DNA of 64,000 nt from Croceicoccus mobilis (GCF_001661965.1 NZ_LYWZ01000020.1:266287-330286), one strand, 5' to 3'. Positions 27,598-37,896 are shown, numbered from the stretch's first letter. The notes: generated from the sequence alone by a model not told the origin. A program made the numbers and translations.

Positions 27598-28584
27598 ATG
27601 CGACTTCTCAAGCTCGTTCCCGACGACACCAATGTCCGCTTCCTGCGCTGGCGCGTGCCGTTCTATATCATCTCGCTGCTGCTGATGGCGGCAAGCTGGG
27701 CGATGGTGGCCACCAATGGGCTCAATCTCGGCGTCGATTTCGTCGGCGGCCAGATGATCCGCGCCACCTTCACGCAGGACGCCGAAGCGCCCGTGGGTGA
27801 ACTCCGCGACGAGATTGGCGGCCTTGGCTATGGTGCGCCGATCATCCAGCGCTTCGGCGAGCCGAACGAGGTGTCGATCCGCATGCGTCTGCCCGAAAGC
27901 AGCGAAGGTGCGGCTGCGGCCAAGGATCTCGCCGACCAGATGGCGCGGCAGATCACCTCCAGCATGCAGGAAAATCACCCCGGGGTGCGTATCGACGGCG
28001 TCGATTCGGTATCGGGCAAGGTGTCGAGCGAATTGTTCGAGACCGGCATGCTCGCACTGCTGGCGGCCATGGTGATGATCGCGATCTATATCTGGATCCG
28101 TTTCGAATGGCAGTTCGGCGTGGGCGCCTTGTTCGCGCTAGTGCACGACGTGTCGCTCACGCTTGGCCTGTTCGCGGTCACGGGGATGGAGTTCGACCTC
28201 AACATCGTTGCCGCGATTCTGGCCATCATCGGCTACTCGCTGAACGACACGATCGTCGTCTATGACCGCATCCGCGAGAACCTGAAGAAATATCGCAAGA
28301 TGCCGATGGCTGAACTCCTCGACCTCTCGGTCAATGAAACGCTCTCGCGCACGGTCGTCACCTCGCTCACCACGCTGGTCGTGCTGGTCGCGCTGATGAT
28401 CATCGGTCCGGCCATGACCTTCGGCTTCGCCACCGCGATCGCCTTCGGCATTTTCGTCGGTACCTACAGCTCGATCTACATGGCAGCGCCCATCCTGATC
28501 TGGCTCAAGGTCAAGTCCGACAGCTTCGTGCCCAAGGAAAGCGAAACGGACCGGCAGGAACGCCTCGCGCGCGGAGAGGGCTGA
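27598..28584 (+). CDS. secF: Protein translocase subunit SecF
   Basis: 328 residues with a clear ribosome-binding site (AAGGGAGG) before the ATG. SecF pairs with SecD in the proton-driven translocation motor. LGVDFVGGQMIRATF is the periplasmic head motif; ILAIIGYSLNDTIVVYDRIREN is the family's transmembrane signature with the conserved Asp in the fourth segment. Ends at a strong hairpin terminator 30 bp downstream, closing the yajC-secDF operon. Confidence 0.97.
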   Translation: MRLLKLVPDDTNVRFLRWRVPFYIISLLLMAASWAMVATNGLNLGVDFVGGQMIRATFTQDAEAPVGELRDEIGGLGYGAPIIQRFGEPNEVSIRMRLPESSEGAAAAKDLADQMARQITSSMQENHPGVRIDGVDSVSGKVSSELFETGMLALLAAMVMIAIYIWIRFEWQFGVGALFALVHDVSLTLGLFAVTGMEFDLNIVAAILAIIGYSLNDTIVVYDRIRENLKKYRKMPMAELLDLSVNETLSRTVVTSLTTLVVLVALMIIGPAMTFGFATAIAFGIFVGTYSSIYMAAPILIWLKVKSDSFVPKESETDRQERLARGEG

Positions 28585-28933
28585 CCCTTCTTCGACACTT
28601 CCGGCGAAATCAGCGCCGGGGCAGGGCCAGCCGCCTTGCCCCGGCGTTTTCGCGTTTAGCGCCCGCATTAAACCGATTGTGGCGGTTTTGGGGCATTTCG
28701 TCGCGCCCGTCCTTGCTCGCCTTGGCGCGTTAACCATTGTAACGCGCAGTAACAGCGCAGTTCGATCGCTCGCAGCGATTCGTGGTCGACTGCCGACTTC
28801 AAGTAATGCCGATCCCTTCACGCTGACCCCGGCGGCGCGTTTTGCCGCTTTCCCGGTCCGCGACGACGCGAATTTCGCATGAAGGGAGGGCGTTTGTTTC
28901 TCGCCGTTTGTATCAACTATGTGAGCTGATATT
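28585..28933. other. 349 bp intergenic region between secF and the glycosyltransferase
   Basis: It holds the secF terminator (28614-28650) and a small perfect hairpin, ATCGCT-CGC-AGCGAT (28765-28779), with no evident role. No open frame here has codon bias or homology that supports a gene. The promoter of the glycosyltransferase should lie in the right half, but no good -35/-10 pair stands out. Confidence 0.6.
28614..28650 (+). terminator. Intrinsic terminator after secF
   Basis: CGCCGGGGCA (28614-28623) pairs perfectly with TGCCCCGGCG (28637-28646), loop 13 nt, then TTTT. It lies 30 bp after the secF stop. Confidence 0.75.
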
Positions 28934-30916
28934 TTGCCGATACCCGCACGCGCCGATTTCGATCCGTGGATGCTGTTCCTGGGCCTGCTGACATTTTGTG
29001 TCGCGGTATGGTCCGCCTATCGCCGCGACACCATCGCGGGCGATCAGCAGCTGGGCGGGTGGATCAACCTGAAGGGCGATATGCGCATCGGCGGTTACCT
29101 GCCGCGCAATATCATCGAGCTTTCGATCATCACCGCGCTCGCCTTTGGCGTGACGGCGGCGGTGTTTGGCGAGGTGCGTACCTTGCTGGTGCCGCTGGGC
29201 GCGTTCCTGCTCGCCCTGTCGCTGCGTCAGACCATGGGCTGGCGCCTGACCCTGCCGGGCATGGCATGGCTTTCGGTCGAGGCGCTTGCCGTTGCCGTCA
29301 GCTGGTGGTGGCTGTGCCTTCTCATCAACGAAATCGACCTGCCTTTCTGGAACGAGGCGGCGCTGTATCTGGCCGCGACCATCGCCATGGGCATCGGCTA
29401 TCTTGGCTGGATCGAGCGTATCGCCCGCGAAGCATCGCTTACGCATCAGCACTGGCGCCTGCCCAATCGCGCCCCGCAGCCGGGCGAACAGCCGCTGCGC
29501 AGCCATCGCCGCGTTGCCGCGCACGAAGAACCGTTCGAGCCGCGCGTATCGGTGCACCTGCCGTGCTATGCCGAGCCGCCGCAGGTGGTGAAGCAGACGA
29601 TGGATTGCCTTGCCGCGCAGGATTACCAGAATTTCGAAGTCATCGTCATCGACAACAATACCAAGGACGAGGCGCTGTGGCGTCCGCTGGAAGCGCATGC
29701 CGAGCTGCTCAATCGCCGGCTTGGGCGCGAGGTGTTCCGCTTTTTCCACGTCGCCCCGCTGCCCGGAGCCAAGGCCGGTGCTCTGAACTGGGTGCTCGAC
29801 GGCCGCATGGACCCCACGGCGGAAATCGTGTCGGTGATTGATGCCGACTACCTCGCCACGCCCGATTTCCTGTCGCGTCTCGTGCCGTTCTTCCGTGACA
29901 AGCGCGTGGGATATCTCCAGACCCCGCATGATTACCGCGAATACGAAGGCAATGCCTATCTGACCGGCTGTCACTGGGAATACATGCCCAACAACAAGGT
30001 CGATATGTGCGGCGTGTCCGAATATGGCGGCGCCTTCACCATCGGCACCATGTGCCTGCTGCGCGCCGAGGGGCTGCGCCGGGTCGGCGGCTGGGCCGAA
30101 TGGTGCCTGACCGAGGATTCGGAAGTATCCGTGCGCCTGCGCGCCGCGGGCTATCGCGGCATGTATCTGGGCGAAACCTTTGGCCGCGGCCTGATCCCCG
30201 ACGGGTTCGATGATTACAAGAAGCAGCGTTTCCGCTGGACCGCAGGGCCGGTGCAGCAGCTGCGCCGCCACTGGAAGCTGTTCCTGCCCGAGCCTTATGC
30301 GCGGCCCATGCCGGGCTGGACGAAGCTCTTGGAAGTGCTGCGCTGCTCCGCGCCACTGCATACCCTGTCGGGGTTGGTGCTGGGCCTGATCGGCGTCACC
30401 GCCATCGCGGTTGCCGTGCTGCTGGGCGCGATGGATCCGATCCAGCTTGCCCCCATCACCTGGCCGATGATCGGGCTGGGCCTCGCCACGGGCCTTGTCC
30501 GCAACTGGCACCGCTATCGCCTGACGGGATGCCACCGCATCCCCGACATGATCCGTGGTGAGATCGCGCGCGCATCGCTTACCTATATCGTGCTGATTTC
30601 AGGCGTGGCAGGCCTGTCGAACAAGCCGCATGCGTGGCGCCGCACCCCCAAGTTCGGCGAAAGCGGCGGGTTCGTCTCGGCGCTGTCGTGCACGATCCCG
30701 GAAATGGTGCTGGGTGCGATCACCTTCGCCATTGCCGCTTTCATGCTCTGGTCCACGCCGGTGCTGGGCACGGGCTTTGCCCTGCTGGTCGGCAGCGTCT
30801 ACGGCTTCCTGTCGCTGCGCTTTTTCGCCGCGCCCTATATGGCGCTGCTCGCACTGGCCAAGCCGGTGCCGCAGGGTGAAGCGCCAGCGGAAGAGGGCAA
30901 GCTGATCGAGGGCTGA
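28934..30916 (+). CDS. Membrane-bound family 2 glycosyltransferase (cellulose synthase-like)
   Basis: 660 residues; the frame opens after a stop at 28922 and begins with TTG 28934, with an ATG at 28970 as the alternative. About four N-terminal membrane segments precede a cytoplasmic GT2 domain: FEVIVIDNNTKDE, VSVIDADY (DxD-type nucleotide/metal site), CLTEDSEVSVRLR (catalytic Asp region) and KQRFRWTAG (the QxxRW-type acceptor motif). Three to four C-terminal membrane segments follow. This layout is that of processive beta-glycan synthases, so it likely makes or modifies a cell-surface polysaccharide. No PilZ domain and no neighbouring polysaccharide genes, so the product cannot be named. Confidence 0.87.
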   Translation: MPIPARADFDPWMLFLGLLTFCVAVWSAYRRDTIAGDQQLGGWINLKGDMRIGGYLPRNIIELSIITALAFGVTAAVFGEVRTLLVPLGAFLLALSLRQTMGWRLTLPGMAWLSVEALAVAVSWWWLCLLINEIDLPFWNEAALYLAATIAMGIGYLGWIERIAREASLTHQHWRLPNRAPQPGEQPLRSHRRVAAHEEPFEPRVSVHLPCYAEPPQVVKQTMDCLAAQDYQNFEVIVIDNNTKDEALWRPLEAHAELLNRRLGREVFRFFHVAPLPGAKAGALNWVLDGRMDPTAEIVSVIDADYLATPDFLSRLVPFFRDKRVGYLQTPHDYREYEGNAYLTGCHWEYMPNNKVDMCGVSEYGGAFTIGTMCLLRAEGLRRVGGWAEWCLTEDSEVSVRLRAAGYRGMYLGETFGRGLIPDGFDDYKKQRFRWTAGPVQQLRRHWKLFLPEPYARPMPGWTKLLEVLRCSAPLHTLSGLVLGLIGVTAIAVAVLLGAMDPIQLAPITWPMIGLGLATGLVRNWHRYRLTGCHRIPDMIRGEIARASLTYIVLISGVAGLSNKPHAWRRTPKFGESGGFVSALSCTIPEMVLGAITFAIAAFMLWSTPVLGTGFALLVGSVYGFLSLRFFAAPYMALLALAKPVPQGEAPAEEGKLIEG

Positions 30917-30921
30917 CCGGC

Positions 30922-31494
30922 CTAGAGCGCCCTGATCAGCAGCACCGCCTGCGCCAGCCAGGCCGGCTCCTTCACCACGATCTGGCGGTGACCAGCCCCT
31001 GGCGGCAGCAGCGCCACCATGTCATCGCTGAAATCAATCAACCGGCCAAAGGCAAAGCGCCCGCCGGGGCGCGGCACCAGCACGTCGCGATTAATGGCGC
31101 GGGCGCGATCGTGCGGCGCGATGTGCCGCATCCACAGCCGGTCGCCCACCCGGTACTCGCCCGCCATCGCGTCGATTTCCATCACCGAGAGCGGTCCGTT
31201 GCCCAGCATGGCGATGGGTTCGGGCGCCTCTCGCGGGGCGGTCAGCGGTTCCGCGCCAGCTTCGGTCAGTTTTGCCACGACCATCACCGCTTCGTCGCGT
31301 TCGCTTTCCAGCAGCGCCTCTGGCGCGACCTGCAGCGCATCGGCGATGCGGTTCAGCCAGTCGATGGAAAGCGTGCGCATGCCCGTTTCCAGCCTGCCGA
31401 TGGTCTGCGGCGTGGTGGGCGGCGTGCAGGCGGTGGCAAGCCCGGCCAGCGTCAGGCCCTTTTCCTTGCGGATGGTGCGGATGCGATTGATCAT
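30922..31494 (-). CDS. Xre-type regulator with S24-like C-terminal domain
   Basis: 190 residues from ATG 31494; the frame continues upstream to 31617 without family sequence. The N-terminal helix-turn-helix (INRIRTIRKEKGLTLAGLA ... TPQTIGRLETGMR) is Cro/Xre-like. Residues 100-190 resemble the LexA/CI-type S24 domain (DAMAGEYRVGDRLWM ... VLVPRPGG ... FGRLI), but the position of the usual catalytic Ser in D-S-M is Ala, and no conserved Lys is evident, so self-cleavage is unlikely. It faces the DUF6456 gene across 104 bp. Target genes unknown; autoregulation is plausible. Confidence 0.8.
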   Translation of the reverse strand: MINRIRTIRKEKGLTLAGLATACTPPTTPQTIGRLETGMRTLSIDWLNRIADALQVAPEALLESERDEAVMVVAKLTEAGAEPLTAPREAPEPIAMLGNGPLSVMEIDAMAGEYRVGDRLWMRHIAPHDRARAINRDVLVPRPGGRFAFGRLIDFSDDMVALLPPGAGHRQIVVKEPAWLAQAVLLIRAL

Positions 31495-31510
31495 GCGGTT
31501 ATCCCGACGC

Positions 31511-31522
31511 GTTAAAATTAAC
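31511..31522. promoter_or_regulatory. Candidate operator in the divergent Xre/DUF6456 region
   Basis: GTTAA-AA-TTAAC is a perfect inverted repeat located 17 bp upstream of the Xre start codon and 77 bp upstream of the DUF6456 start, in an AT-rich patch that should hold both promoters. A binding site for the adjacent Xre protein is inferred from position only. Confidence 0.35.
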
Positions 31523-31598
31523 CGGTCAGGTTTTATTTTCCTACACACCGCTCTCCCGCGCAAGCCCACCGTGGCAATTATCAAGAGGGAGCGCCGCG

Positions 31599-32120
31599 AT
31601 GAGCAAGAATGCCGCAAGTCTGCACGAAGGGGCTGGCGAATATGTCACCCGCGAACTGACCAGCGAGGGGCCGCGCCGCATTTCGAAAAGCTACAAGGGC
31701 GGCGCGTCAAGGCGTGGGCGTAGCGTCACCGTCAATCTCAAGGAATCGCCGCTGGGCTGGCTTTATGCGCATGGCCACCTGACCGAACGGCAATACGAGG
31801 CGGGCGAGCGCCTGCGCGCCGATTGGGAGCGGGCGCAGATGGCCCCGTCGATCACCATGCGCTGGGACCCGGTGCGCATTAGCGGCAGCAACTCCGACCG
31901 CGGGCTGGAGCCGGGCGAGCGACAGATCGCCGCCAAGGCGCGGTTCGACAAGGCAACCGCAATGGCGGGACCGGGGCTGTCCGACATTCTCTGGCGCGTC
32001 GTCTGCTCTGGCGAAGCGGTGGGCGCAGCGGAAAAGACGATGGGCTGGCCAGCGCGCAGCGGCAAGCTTGTGCTGGGCCTCGCGCTCGACCGGGTGGCGC
32101 AGTTCTATCGTATCGGCTGA
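31599..32120 (+). CDS. DUF6456 domain-containing protein
   Basis: 173 residues with a good ribosome-binding site (GAGGGAG) before the ATG. The C-terminal two-thirds match DUF6456: SPLGWLYAHGHLTERQYEAGERLR, RAQMAPSITMRW, and a C-terminal GWPARSGKLVLGLALDRVAQFY. In alphaproteobacteria this domain often occurs at the end of helix-turn-helix proteins; here it stands alone behind a basic, Ser/Arg-rich N-terminus. A DNA-related regulatory role is suggested by that association but not proven. It is divergent from the Xre regulator. Confidence 0.8.
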   Translation: MSKNAASLHEGAGEYVTRELTSEGPRRISKSYKGGASRRGRSVTVNLKESPLGWLYAHGHLTERQYEAGERLRADWERAQMAPSITMRWDPVRISGSNSDRGLEPGERQIAAKARFDKATAMAGPGLSDILWRVVCSGEAVGAAEKTMGWPARSGKLVLGLALDRVAQFYRIG

Positions 32121-32190
32121 GTCTTGATCGGGCGATGGCGGCGTGGCAATTCCCGTTTCCACGGAAACCAGATTCTTCAGGGTCGCTATC

Positions 32191-33990
32191 ATGCATCGCA
32201 GACAATTCCTTGCCGGCACCGGCACGGCCGCCATCGCCTTTTCCTTTGCCGGAACGGCTCTTGCCGAAACCACTGCTTCGACGCGGCTTGCTTCTGCCAT
32301 GGATGCGATTTTCATGCGCGACATGCAGATGAGCCCGATGGCGATGACCGATCTCGGCATCGATACGGGGCAGGGGGCATGGGCACGCCATCGGCTCGAT
32401 GGGTTCGGTCGCGCCGCGGTCGATGCCCATATCTCCCATGCCGAGACCATGCTGGCCGATGTGCGCGCGATCCCTGCCGATGGACTTTCCGTACAGGAGC
32501 ATATCCGGCAACAGGTGGTGGAACACATGCTCGAGCAGCGGCTTAATGGCCGCGAATTCGGCATGCAGGGGGCGGGCTCTCCGTATGTGATGAGCCACAT
32601 GGGCGCGATCTACAGCTATGTCCCCAGCTTCCTCGACACCAAGCATCCGGTGCAGACGGTCGAGGACGCGGAAGCCTATCTCGACCGCCTGACCGCGCTG
32701 GGCGAGGCAGTGGATCAGGAAAGCGCGCTACAGCGCGAACAGGCGGCAAAGGGCTATGCGGCGCCGGCATGGTCACTTGAAATCGCGAAGCGCGGTATCG
32801 ATGCGATCGCCGGTGCCGATGCAGCGCAGACGCGGCTGGTCGGTTCGCTTGTCCAGCGGGCCGAAGCAAACGGGCTTTCCGGTGACTGGACGGCGCGCGC
32901 CACCACGATCGTACAGAACATCGTGCAACCTGCCTTTGCCCGCCAGTCGGCCATGCTTGCCGACATCATCCCCGCCGCCGCCGCGGGCGATGGCATCTGG
33001 CGCGTGCCCCAAGGCGATGAGATCTATCGCCGCGGCCTTGCCCATTACACCACCACCAGCATGACGGCGGATGAAATACACAAGGTCGGCCTCGATCAGG
33101 TCGCGGAATTGACCGCCGAACTCGATATGCTGTTGGCGAAAGAGGGGCTTACGTCCGGTTCGGTGGGAGAGCGGCTGACCGCGCTGAACGAAAGACCCGA
33201 CCAGATCTATCCCGATACGCCCGAAGGTCACGCGGCGCTGATCGGTTCGCTGAACGAAGGCACGAAGGCGATGTGGGCCAAACTGCCGCAGGCTTTTGCC
33301 CGGGTGCCGACCCAGCCGATGGAGATTTACGCCGTCCCCGCAGAAATCGAGGACAGCGCCGCGATGGGCTATTACGAAAGCGCGTCGCTCGATGGCTCTC
33401 GCCCCGCGCGCTATTACATCAACCTCAAGAACCCGGCGGACTGGCCGAAATACACGCTGCCAGCACTGACCTATCATGAAGGCGTGCCCGGTCATCACTT
33501 GCAGGGCAGCCTGGTGCAGGAGGCGGGCAATACGCCGCTGCTGCTCAAGAACTACTGGATGTCATCCTATGGTGAAGGCTGGGCGCTCTATGCCGAGCAG
33601 GTCGCCGACGAACTGGGCGGATATGAGGGTGTCGAAAAGCTCGGCGCGCTGCAGAGCTGGCTGTTCCGGGCGGCGCGGCTCGTGGTCGATACCGGCCTCC
33701 ATTCCAAGCAGTGGAGCGTGGACAAGGCGACGCAATATTTCATCGATGCCGTGGGATATACTCCGGGCGCTTCACGCGCAGAGATCCAGCGTTACTGCAT
33801 CTGGCCGGGGCAGGCCTGCAGCTACAAGATCGGGCAGAACAAGTGGCGCGAATTGCGCAGCCGCGCCGAAACGAAGCTGGGCAGTGCCTTCGACCTGCGC
33901 CAGTTCCACACCATCCTCGACGAAGGTACGATGCCGCTAAGCCTATTGGAACAGCGCATCGACGTGTGGATCGAAAGCCAGATGGCCTGA
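32191..33990 (+). CDS. DUF885 family metallo-hydrolase, exported
   Basis: 599 residues from ATG 32191. The N-terminus [21 protein letters not shown] has the RRxFL pattern of a Tat signal, cleaved near ALAE, so export in folded form is likely. [10 protein letters not shown] (His429, Glu430, His435) is a thermolysin-like zinc site conserved in DUF885, and [12 protein letters not shown] provides the third ligand region. The family is related to carboxypeptidases and is annotated as peptidases or hydrolases without a defined substrate. It stands alone between DUF6456 and the ABC-F gene. Confidence 0.87.
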   Translation: MHRRQFLAGTGTAAIAFSFAGTALAETTASTRLASAMDAIFMRDMQMSPMAMTDLGIDTGQGAWARHRLDGFGRAAVDAHISHAETMLADVRAIPADGLSVQEHIRQQVVEHMLEQRLNGREFGMQGAGSPYVMSHMGAIYSYVPSFLDTKHPVQTVEDAEAYLDRLTALGEAVDQESALQREQAAKGYAAPAWSLEIAKRGIDAIAGADAAQTRLVGSLVQRAEANGLSGDWTARATTIVQNIVQPAFARQSAMLADIIPAAAAGDGIWRVPQGDEIYRRGLAHYTTTSMTADEIHKVGLDQVAELTAELDMLLAKEGLTSGSVGERLTALNERPDQIYPDTPEGHAALIGSLNEGTKAMWAKLPQAFARVPTQPMEIYAVPAEIEDSAAMGYYESASLDGSRPARYYINLKNPADWPKYTLPALTYHEGVPGHHLQGSLVQEAGNTPLLLKNYWMSSYGEGWALYAEQVADELGGYEGVEKLGALQSWLFRAARLVVDTGLHSKQWSVDKATQYFIDAVGYTPGASRAEIQRYCIWPGQACSYKIGQNKWRELRSRAETKLGSAFDLRQFHTILDEGTMPLSLLEQRIDVWIESQMA

Positions 33991-34009
33991 CCTGCGAAGG
34001 AGGGGCGGC

Positions 34010-35812
34010 TCAGCTATCGAGCCGCTCCACTTCCTCGGCCAGTTCCAGCCAGCGTTCCTCGGCCGCGTCCTTTTCGCCGCGCAGTTTTTCGAGTTTCGCG
34101 GTCAGCTTCGCGAACTTGTCGGGATTGGCGGTGTAGAGGTCGGGATCGGCCAAGGCTTCCTCGTTCGCCGCGATCTCGCCTTCCAGCTCTTCGATCCTGC
34201 CCGGAAGCAGGTCGTAATCGCGCTGGTCCTTGTAGCTGAGCTTGGTCTTCTTTTGTGGCGGGGGCGGCGGTGTGGGCGCGCTCTTCTTCGCAGCCGACCG
34301 GTTCTGGCCGACCTCCTTCCTCTTGCGCTCCCAGTCGGCGTAGCCGCCAGCAATGATGTCGACCGTGCCGCTGCCATCGAGGCCCAGGGTCACGGTGACG
34401 GTTCGGTCGAGGAAGTCGCGATCATGGCTGACGATCAGCACGGTGCCGTCATAATCCGCGATGACTTCCTGCAACAGGTCCAGCGTTTCGAGATCGAGAT
34501 CGTTGGTCGGCTCGTCCAGCACCAGCAGGTTGGAGGTGCGCGAAAATTCCCGTGCCAGCAGCAGGCGCGAACGTTCGCCGCCGGACAAAGTGCCGACCTT
34601 GGCCTCGACAAGGCTTGGATCGAAGAGGAACTCTTTCAGATAGCCCTGAATGTGCTTTCTGACCCCGCGCACATCGATCCAGTCGCCGCCCTCGGCCAGC
34701 ACGTCGCGCACGGTCTTTTCATCCGAGAGCAGGCTGCGCTGCTGGTCGATCATCACGCCCGACAGCGTATTGGCGAGCTTGACCTCGCCAGTGTCGGGCT
34801 CAAGCTCGCCCGTCAGCATTTTCAGGAGCGTGGTCTTGCCGGCGCCATTGCCGCCGACGATGCCGATGCGGTCGCCGCGCTGGATACGGAGGGAGAAATC
34901 CTTGATGACCGTGCGGTCACCGAATGACTTGGAAATATGCTCGGCGGTGATGACGCTCTTGGTCTTGTTGTCATCGCTGGCGAGCTTCATCTTCGCCGCG
35001 CCCTGCGGGTTGATCATCGCCGCCCGCGTCGCGCGCATTTCCCAGAGCTTTTCGAGCCGCCCCTGATTGCGCTTGCGCCGCGCGGTCACGCCGCGCTGCA
35101 GCCAATGCGCTTCCAGCTTCAGCTTCGCATCCAGCTTTTCGGCCGCCCGCGCTTCCTCGGCATAGATCTGGTCTTCCCATGCCTCATAGCCGCCAAAGCC
35201 CACTTCCTTGCGCCGCAGCGATCCGCGGTCGAGCCACAGGGTCGCGCGGGTCAGGCGGGTGAGGAAGGTTCGGTCATGGCTGATGGTGACGAACGCGCCG
35301 GTGTAGCGGTTGAGCCAATCCTCCAGCCAGTCGATGGCGGTGAGGTCGAGATGGTTGGTCGGCTCGTCAAGCAGCAGCACGTCGGGTTCGCTCGCCAATG
35401 CGCGGGCGATGGCGGCGCGGCGCTTTTCGCCGCCGCTGGCCGCTGCCGGATCGCGGGTCATGTCGATGCCGATCTGGCTGGCGATCGCCTCCACCTCGAA
35501 CTGCTGGGGCGCATCTTCACCGCCCAGCGCATATTCCATCAGCGTCTTGCAGCCCGAAAAATCGGGCTCCTGCTCCAGCGTGACGACGCGGGTGCCGGGC
35601 ACGATGACGCGCTTGCCCTTGTCCATCTCGATCTCGCCCGAGATCAGCTTCATCAGCGTGGTCTTGCCCGCGCCATTGCGGCCGATCAGCGCCAGCCGGT
35701 CGCGCGGGGCGATATGCAGGTCGAGATCGCGGAAAAGCCAGCCATTGTTCGCCTGCAGGCCGCCCTGCTGCAAACCGATGTTTTCGAGAGAGAGTACGGG
35801 AGGTTGAGCCAT
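34010..35812 (-). CDS. ABC-F family ATPase (Uup-like)
   Basis: 600 residues with two ABC domains in one chain and no membrane segments. Walker A sites GRNGAGKTT and GGNGAGKTT, Walker B motifs [13 protein letters not shown] and [13 protein letters not shown], and the linker rich in Lys and Arg ([21 protein letters not shown]) mark ABC-F. The C-terminal coiled coil ([17 protein letters not shown] ... ) is that of Uup. ABC-F proteins act on the ribosome, and Uup also affects precise transposon excision. Nearest gene on the same strand is far away; 20 bp separates its end from DUF885's. Confidence 0.92.
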   Translation of the reverse strand: MAQPPVLSLENIGLQQGGLQANNGWLFRDLDLHIAPRDRLALIGRNGAGKTTLMKLISGEIEMDKGKRVIVPGTRVVTLEQEPDFSGCKTLMEYALGGEDAPQQFEVEAIASQIGIDMTRDPAAASGGEKRRAAIARALASEPDVLLLDEPTNHLDLTAIDWLEDWLNRYTGAFVTISHDRTFLTRLTRATLWLDRGSLRRKEVGFGGYEAWEDQIYAEEARAAEKLDAKLKLEAHWLQRGVTARRKRNQGRLEKLWEMRATRAAMINPQGAAKMKLASDDNKTKSVITAEHISKSFGDRTVIKDFSLRIQRGDRIGIVGGNGAGKTTLLKMLTGELEPDTGEVKLANTLSGVMIDQQRSLLSDEKTVRDVLAEGGDWIDVRGVRKHIQGYLKEFLFDPSLVEAKVGTLSGGERSRLLLAREFSRTSNLLVLDEPTNDLDLETLDLLQEVIADYDGTVLIVSHDRDFLDRTVTVTLGLDGSGTVDIIAGGYADWERKRKEVGQNRSAAKKSAPTPPPPPQKKTKLSYKDQRDYDLLPGRIEELEGEIAANEEALADPDLYTANPDKFAKLTAKLEKLRGEKDAAEERWLELAEEVERLDS

Positions 35813-35944
35813 ATAGACGCGCGCCTAGCCCGCCCGTTGGCGGCCCGCAAGCGGGAAGGGGCGAGACGCGTGCGCAAGCACCGGTTCATGGAACGCTTTG
35901 CATGGATAAGCCATTGATCGGGGAAAGAGAGAGGAAATCCGACC

Positions 35945-36667
35945 ATGCAATCCATCGCCCGCACAATCGCTTTCGCCACCGTGGCTAGCGTTACCGCCGC
36001 CGCCCCCGCCATGGCAGCCGAAGTCGAGATCACCGCGGCCGGCCCCGTCGTGGAACTGCAGGTGTCGGAACAGGTCATGGGCGATCCCGACAAGGCGATG
36101 GTGAGCGCAGGCGTCACCACCCGCGCCGCAACCGCCACGGCAGCGATGCAGCAGGCGGCGGCGCAAATGGACCGCGTGTTAAAGCGGCTGGACGCGCTGG
36201 GTGTGCCAAGGGAGCGGGTGCAGACCAGCGGCATAACCTTGAACCCGCAGTATAATTATCAGAACAACCAGCCGCCGAAATTCATCGGTTACGATGCCAG
36301 CAACACCGTGTCGATCGAACTGCGCGATACCGCCAATGTCGGTGAAGTGCTCGATGCGCTCGTCGCGGCTGGTGCGACCAATATCAACGGCCCGAACTGG
36401 GGGCTGGTCGATGACAGCGAACCGCGGGCAAAGGCGCGCGAAGCCGCCTTTGCCAAGGCGTTCGTGCAGGCCCGCGAATATGCGCGCATGGCCGGATATT
36501 CGGATGTGAAACTGCTTTCAGTCGCCGAATCGATGGGGTTTTCCGCGCCGGTCGTTCGCACTGTCGCCGCCCAGGCTGCCGCTCCGCCGCCGCCGCCTTC
36601 ACCGACGCGTCCGGGGCAGGTTTCGACGCAGGTCACGCTATCGACGAGCTTCGAACTTGTGAAATGA
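35945..36667 (+). CDS. SIMPL domain (DUF541) periplasmic protein
   Basis: 240 residues with a Sec signal peptide (ARTIAFATVASVTAAAPAMAAE), so the mature protein is periplasmic. The SIMPL domain fills the rest: VSEQVMGDPDKAMVSAGVTT, QTSGITLNPQY, NTVSIELRDTANVGEVLD and the C-terminal VTLSTSFEL. Members bind kinase-like signalling partners or act in oxidative stress (YggE); function here is unknown. A GAGGAAA Shine-Dalgarno precedes the ATG. Located 111 bp upstream of the PepSY gene. Confidence 0.88.
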   Translation: MQSIARTIAFATVASVTAAAPAMAAEVEITAAGPVVELQVSEQVMGDPDKAMVSAGVTTRAATATAAMQQAAAQMDRVLKRLDALGVPRERVQTSGITLNPQYNYQNNQPPKFIGYDASNTVSIELRDTANVGEVLDALVAAGATNINGPNWGLVDDSEPRAKAREAAFAKAFVQAREYARMAGYSDVKLLSVAESMGFSAPVVRTVAAQAAAPPPPPSPTRPGQVSTQVTLSTSFELVK

Positions 36668-36778
36668 AACCCGTATGTTGCCCGCTATGTTGCACCTCGG
36701 TAACGCCCGTTGCTTTCCGATTGCCAAATGCAACATTCACGCCTTGTTCAATGCGATTGGCTTAGGCACGGTCTCATC

Positions 36779-37105
36779 ATGAGCCTTTTTCTCTCCTTGC
36801 GAAAAGCCGTTGCCGCGATTGCGCTGGCAGGTCTTGCCGTGCCTGCGGTTACCGTTCCTGCCCATGCCGATCAGGCCAAGGGCGGTCAGGGCGAGGCGCG
36901 GCGCGAATTGCGCGCGGGCAATGTGTTGCCCTTGCGCCAGATCGAGAAGAGCGTGATCCCCCGCATGCGCGGTGCCCGCTACCTCGGCCCGGAATTCGAC
37001 AGCGGGGCGATGATCTATCGGCTGAAATTCATGGAGGACGGCGGCCGCGTCGTATTTGTCGAGGTCGACGCCCGTTCGGGCCGGGTCATTCGCACGCGCC
37101 GATAA
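36779..37105 (+). CDS. PepSY-type secreted protein next to a two-component system
   Basis: 108 residues from ATG 36779, with a signal peptide (KAVAAIALAGLAVPAVTVPAHAD). The mature part (VLPLRQIEKSVIPRMRGARYLG ... YRLKFMEDGGRVVFVEVDARSGRVI) is a single PepSY-like domain. PepSY domains are generally inhibitory or ligand-binding modules in the periplasm. It is 113 bp upstream of a response regulator and histidine kinase on the same strand, so it may feed the sensor; that link is an inference. The arrangement resembles the FeuN-FeuP-FeuQ system in rhizobia. Confidence 0.75.
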   Translation: MSLFLSLRKAVAAIALAGLAVPAVTVPAHADQAKGGQGEARRELRAGNVLPLRQIEKSVIPRMRGARYLGPEFDSGAMIYRLKFMEDGGRVVFVEVDARSGRVIRTRR

Positions 37106-37218
37106 TTGGGGGGACACTTGACCGGCCACGCCTTGACCCGAGGTAGCGCCAACCCCATCTTTTGCGCCGTAACATGGGGCCGCATTCCATTCCGCGGCCC
37201 GCCATATTCGGAGAGTGC

Positions 37219-37896
37219 ATGCGGATCCTGATCGTCGAGGATGAGCCAACGCTGGGTGGCCAGCTCAAGTCCACGCTGGAGGCGAACGGCTATGCCGTCG
37301 ACCTGTCCACCGATGGCGAGGATGGCCATTTCCTCGGTTCGACCGAGGATTACGATGCCGTCGTGCTCGACCTTGGCCTGCCTGAGATTGACGGTCTCAC
37401 CGTTCTGGGCATGTGGCGCAAGGAGGGGCGCAATTTCCCCGTCCTCGTGCTGACGGCGCGTGATAGCTGGTCGGACAAGGTTGCCGGCCTTGACGCAGGC
37501 GCCGACGATTACCTCGCAAAACCGTTCCAGACCGAAGAGCTGATCGCCCGCCTGCGCGCGCTGATCCGCCGTTCGACCGGCAATGCGTCGAGCGAGCTGA
37601 CCGCTGGCCCGGTGCGGCTGGACACACGCTCTGGCCGCGTCACGCTGCAGGGTGAGCCGGTGAAGCTGACGGCGCAGGAATACAAGCTCCTGTCGTATCT
37701 GATGCATCACAAGGGCAAGGTCGTCAGCCGGACCGAGTTGATCGAGCATATCTACGATCAGGATTTCGACCGCGATTCCAACACGATCGAGGTGTTCGTC
37801 ACCCGCATCCGCAAGAAGCTGGGTGCCGATGTCATCACCACTATTCGCGGCCTTGGCTACAGCCTCGACGATCCGACGGACGCGCCGCGCAGCTAA
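37219..37896 (+). CDS. OmpR/PhoP-family response regulator
   Basis: 225 residues from ATG 37219. Receiver domain at 1-115 with Asp51 as phospho-acceptor (VVLDLGLPEIDG), acidic pair in VEDEP, Lys in the YLAKPF segment. The C-terminal winged helix (VKLTAQEYKLLSYLMHHKG, VFVTRIRKKLG) binds DNA and ends at RGLGYSL. It is followed 4 bp later by the cognate histidine kinase. The receiver is close to the PhoP/FeuP group. Target promoters unknown. Confidence 0.95.
   Translation: MRILIVEDEPTLGGQLKSTLEANGYAVDLSTDGEDGHFLGSTEDYDAVVLDLGLPEIDGLTVLGMWRKEGRNFPVLVLTARDSWSDKVAGLDAGADDYLAKPFQTEELIARLRALIRRSTGNASSELTAGPVRLDTRSGRVTLQGEPVKLTAQEYKLLSYLMHHKGKVVSRTELIEHIYDQDFDRDSNTIEVFVTRIRKKLGADVITTIRGLGYSLDDPTDAPRS

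Noticed and set aside
28913..30535. A 540-codon open frame on the minus strand over the glycosyltransferase gene
   Set aside because: Shadow of the high-GC coding strand; the plus-strand frame has GT2 motifs and this one has none.
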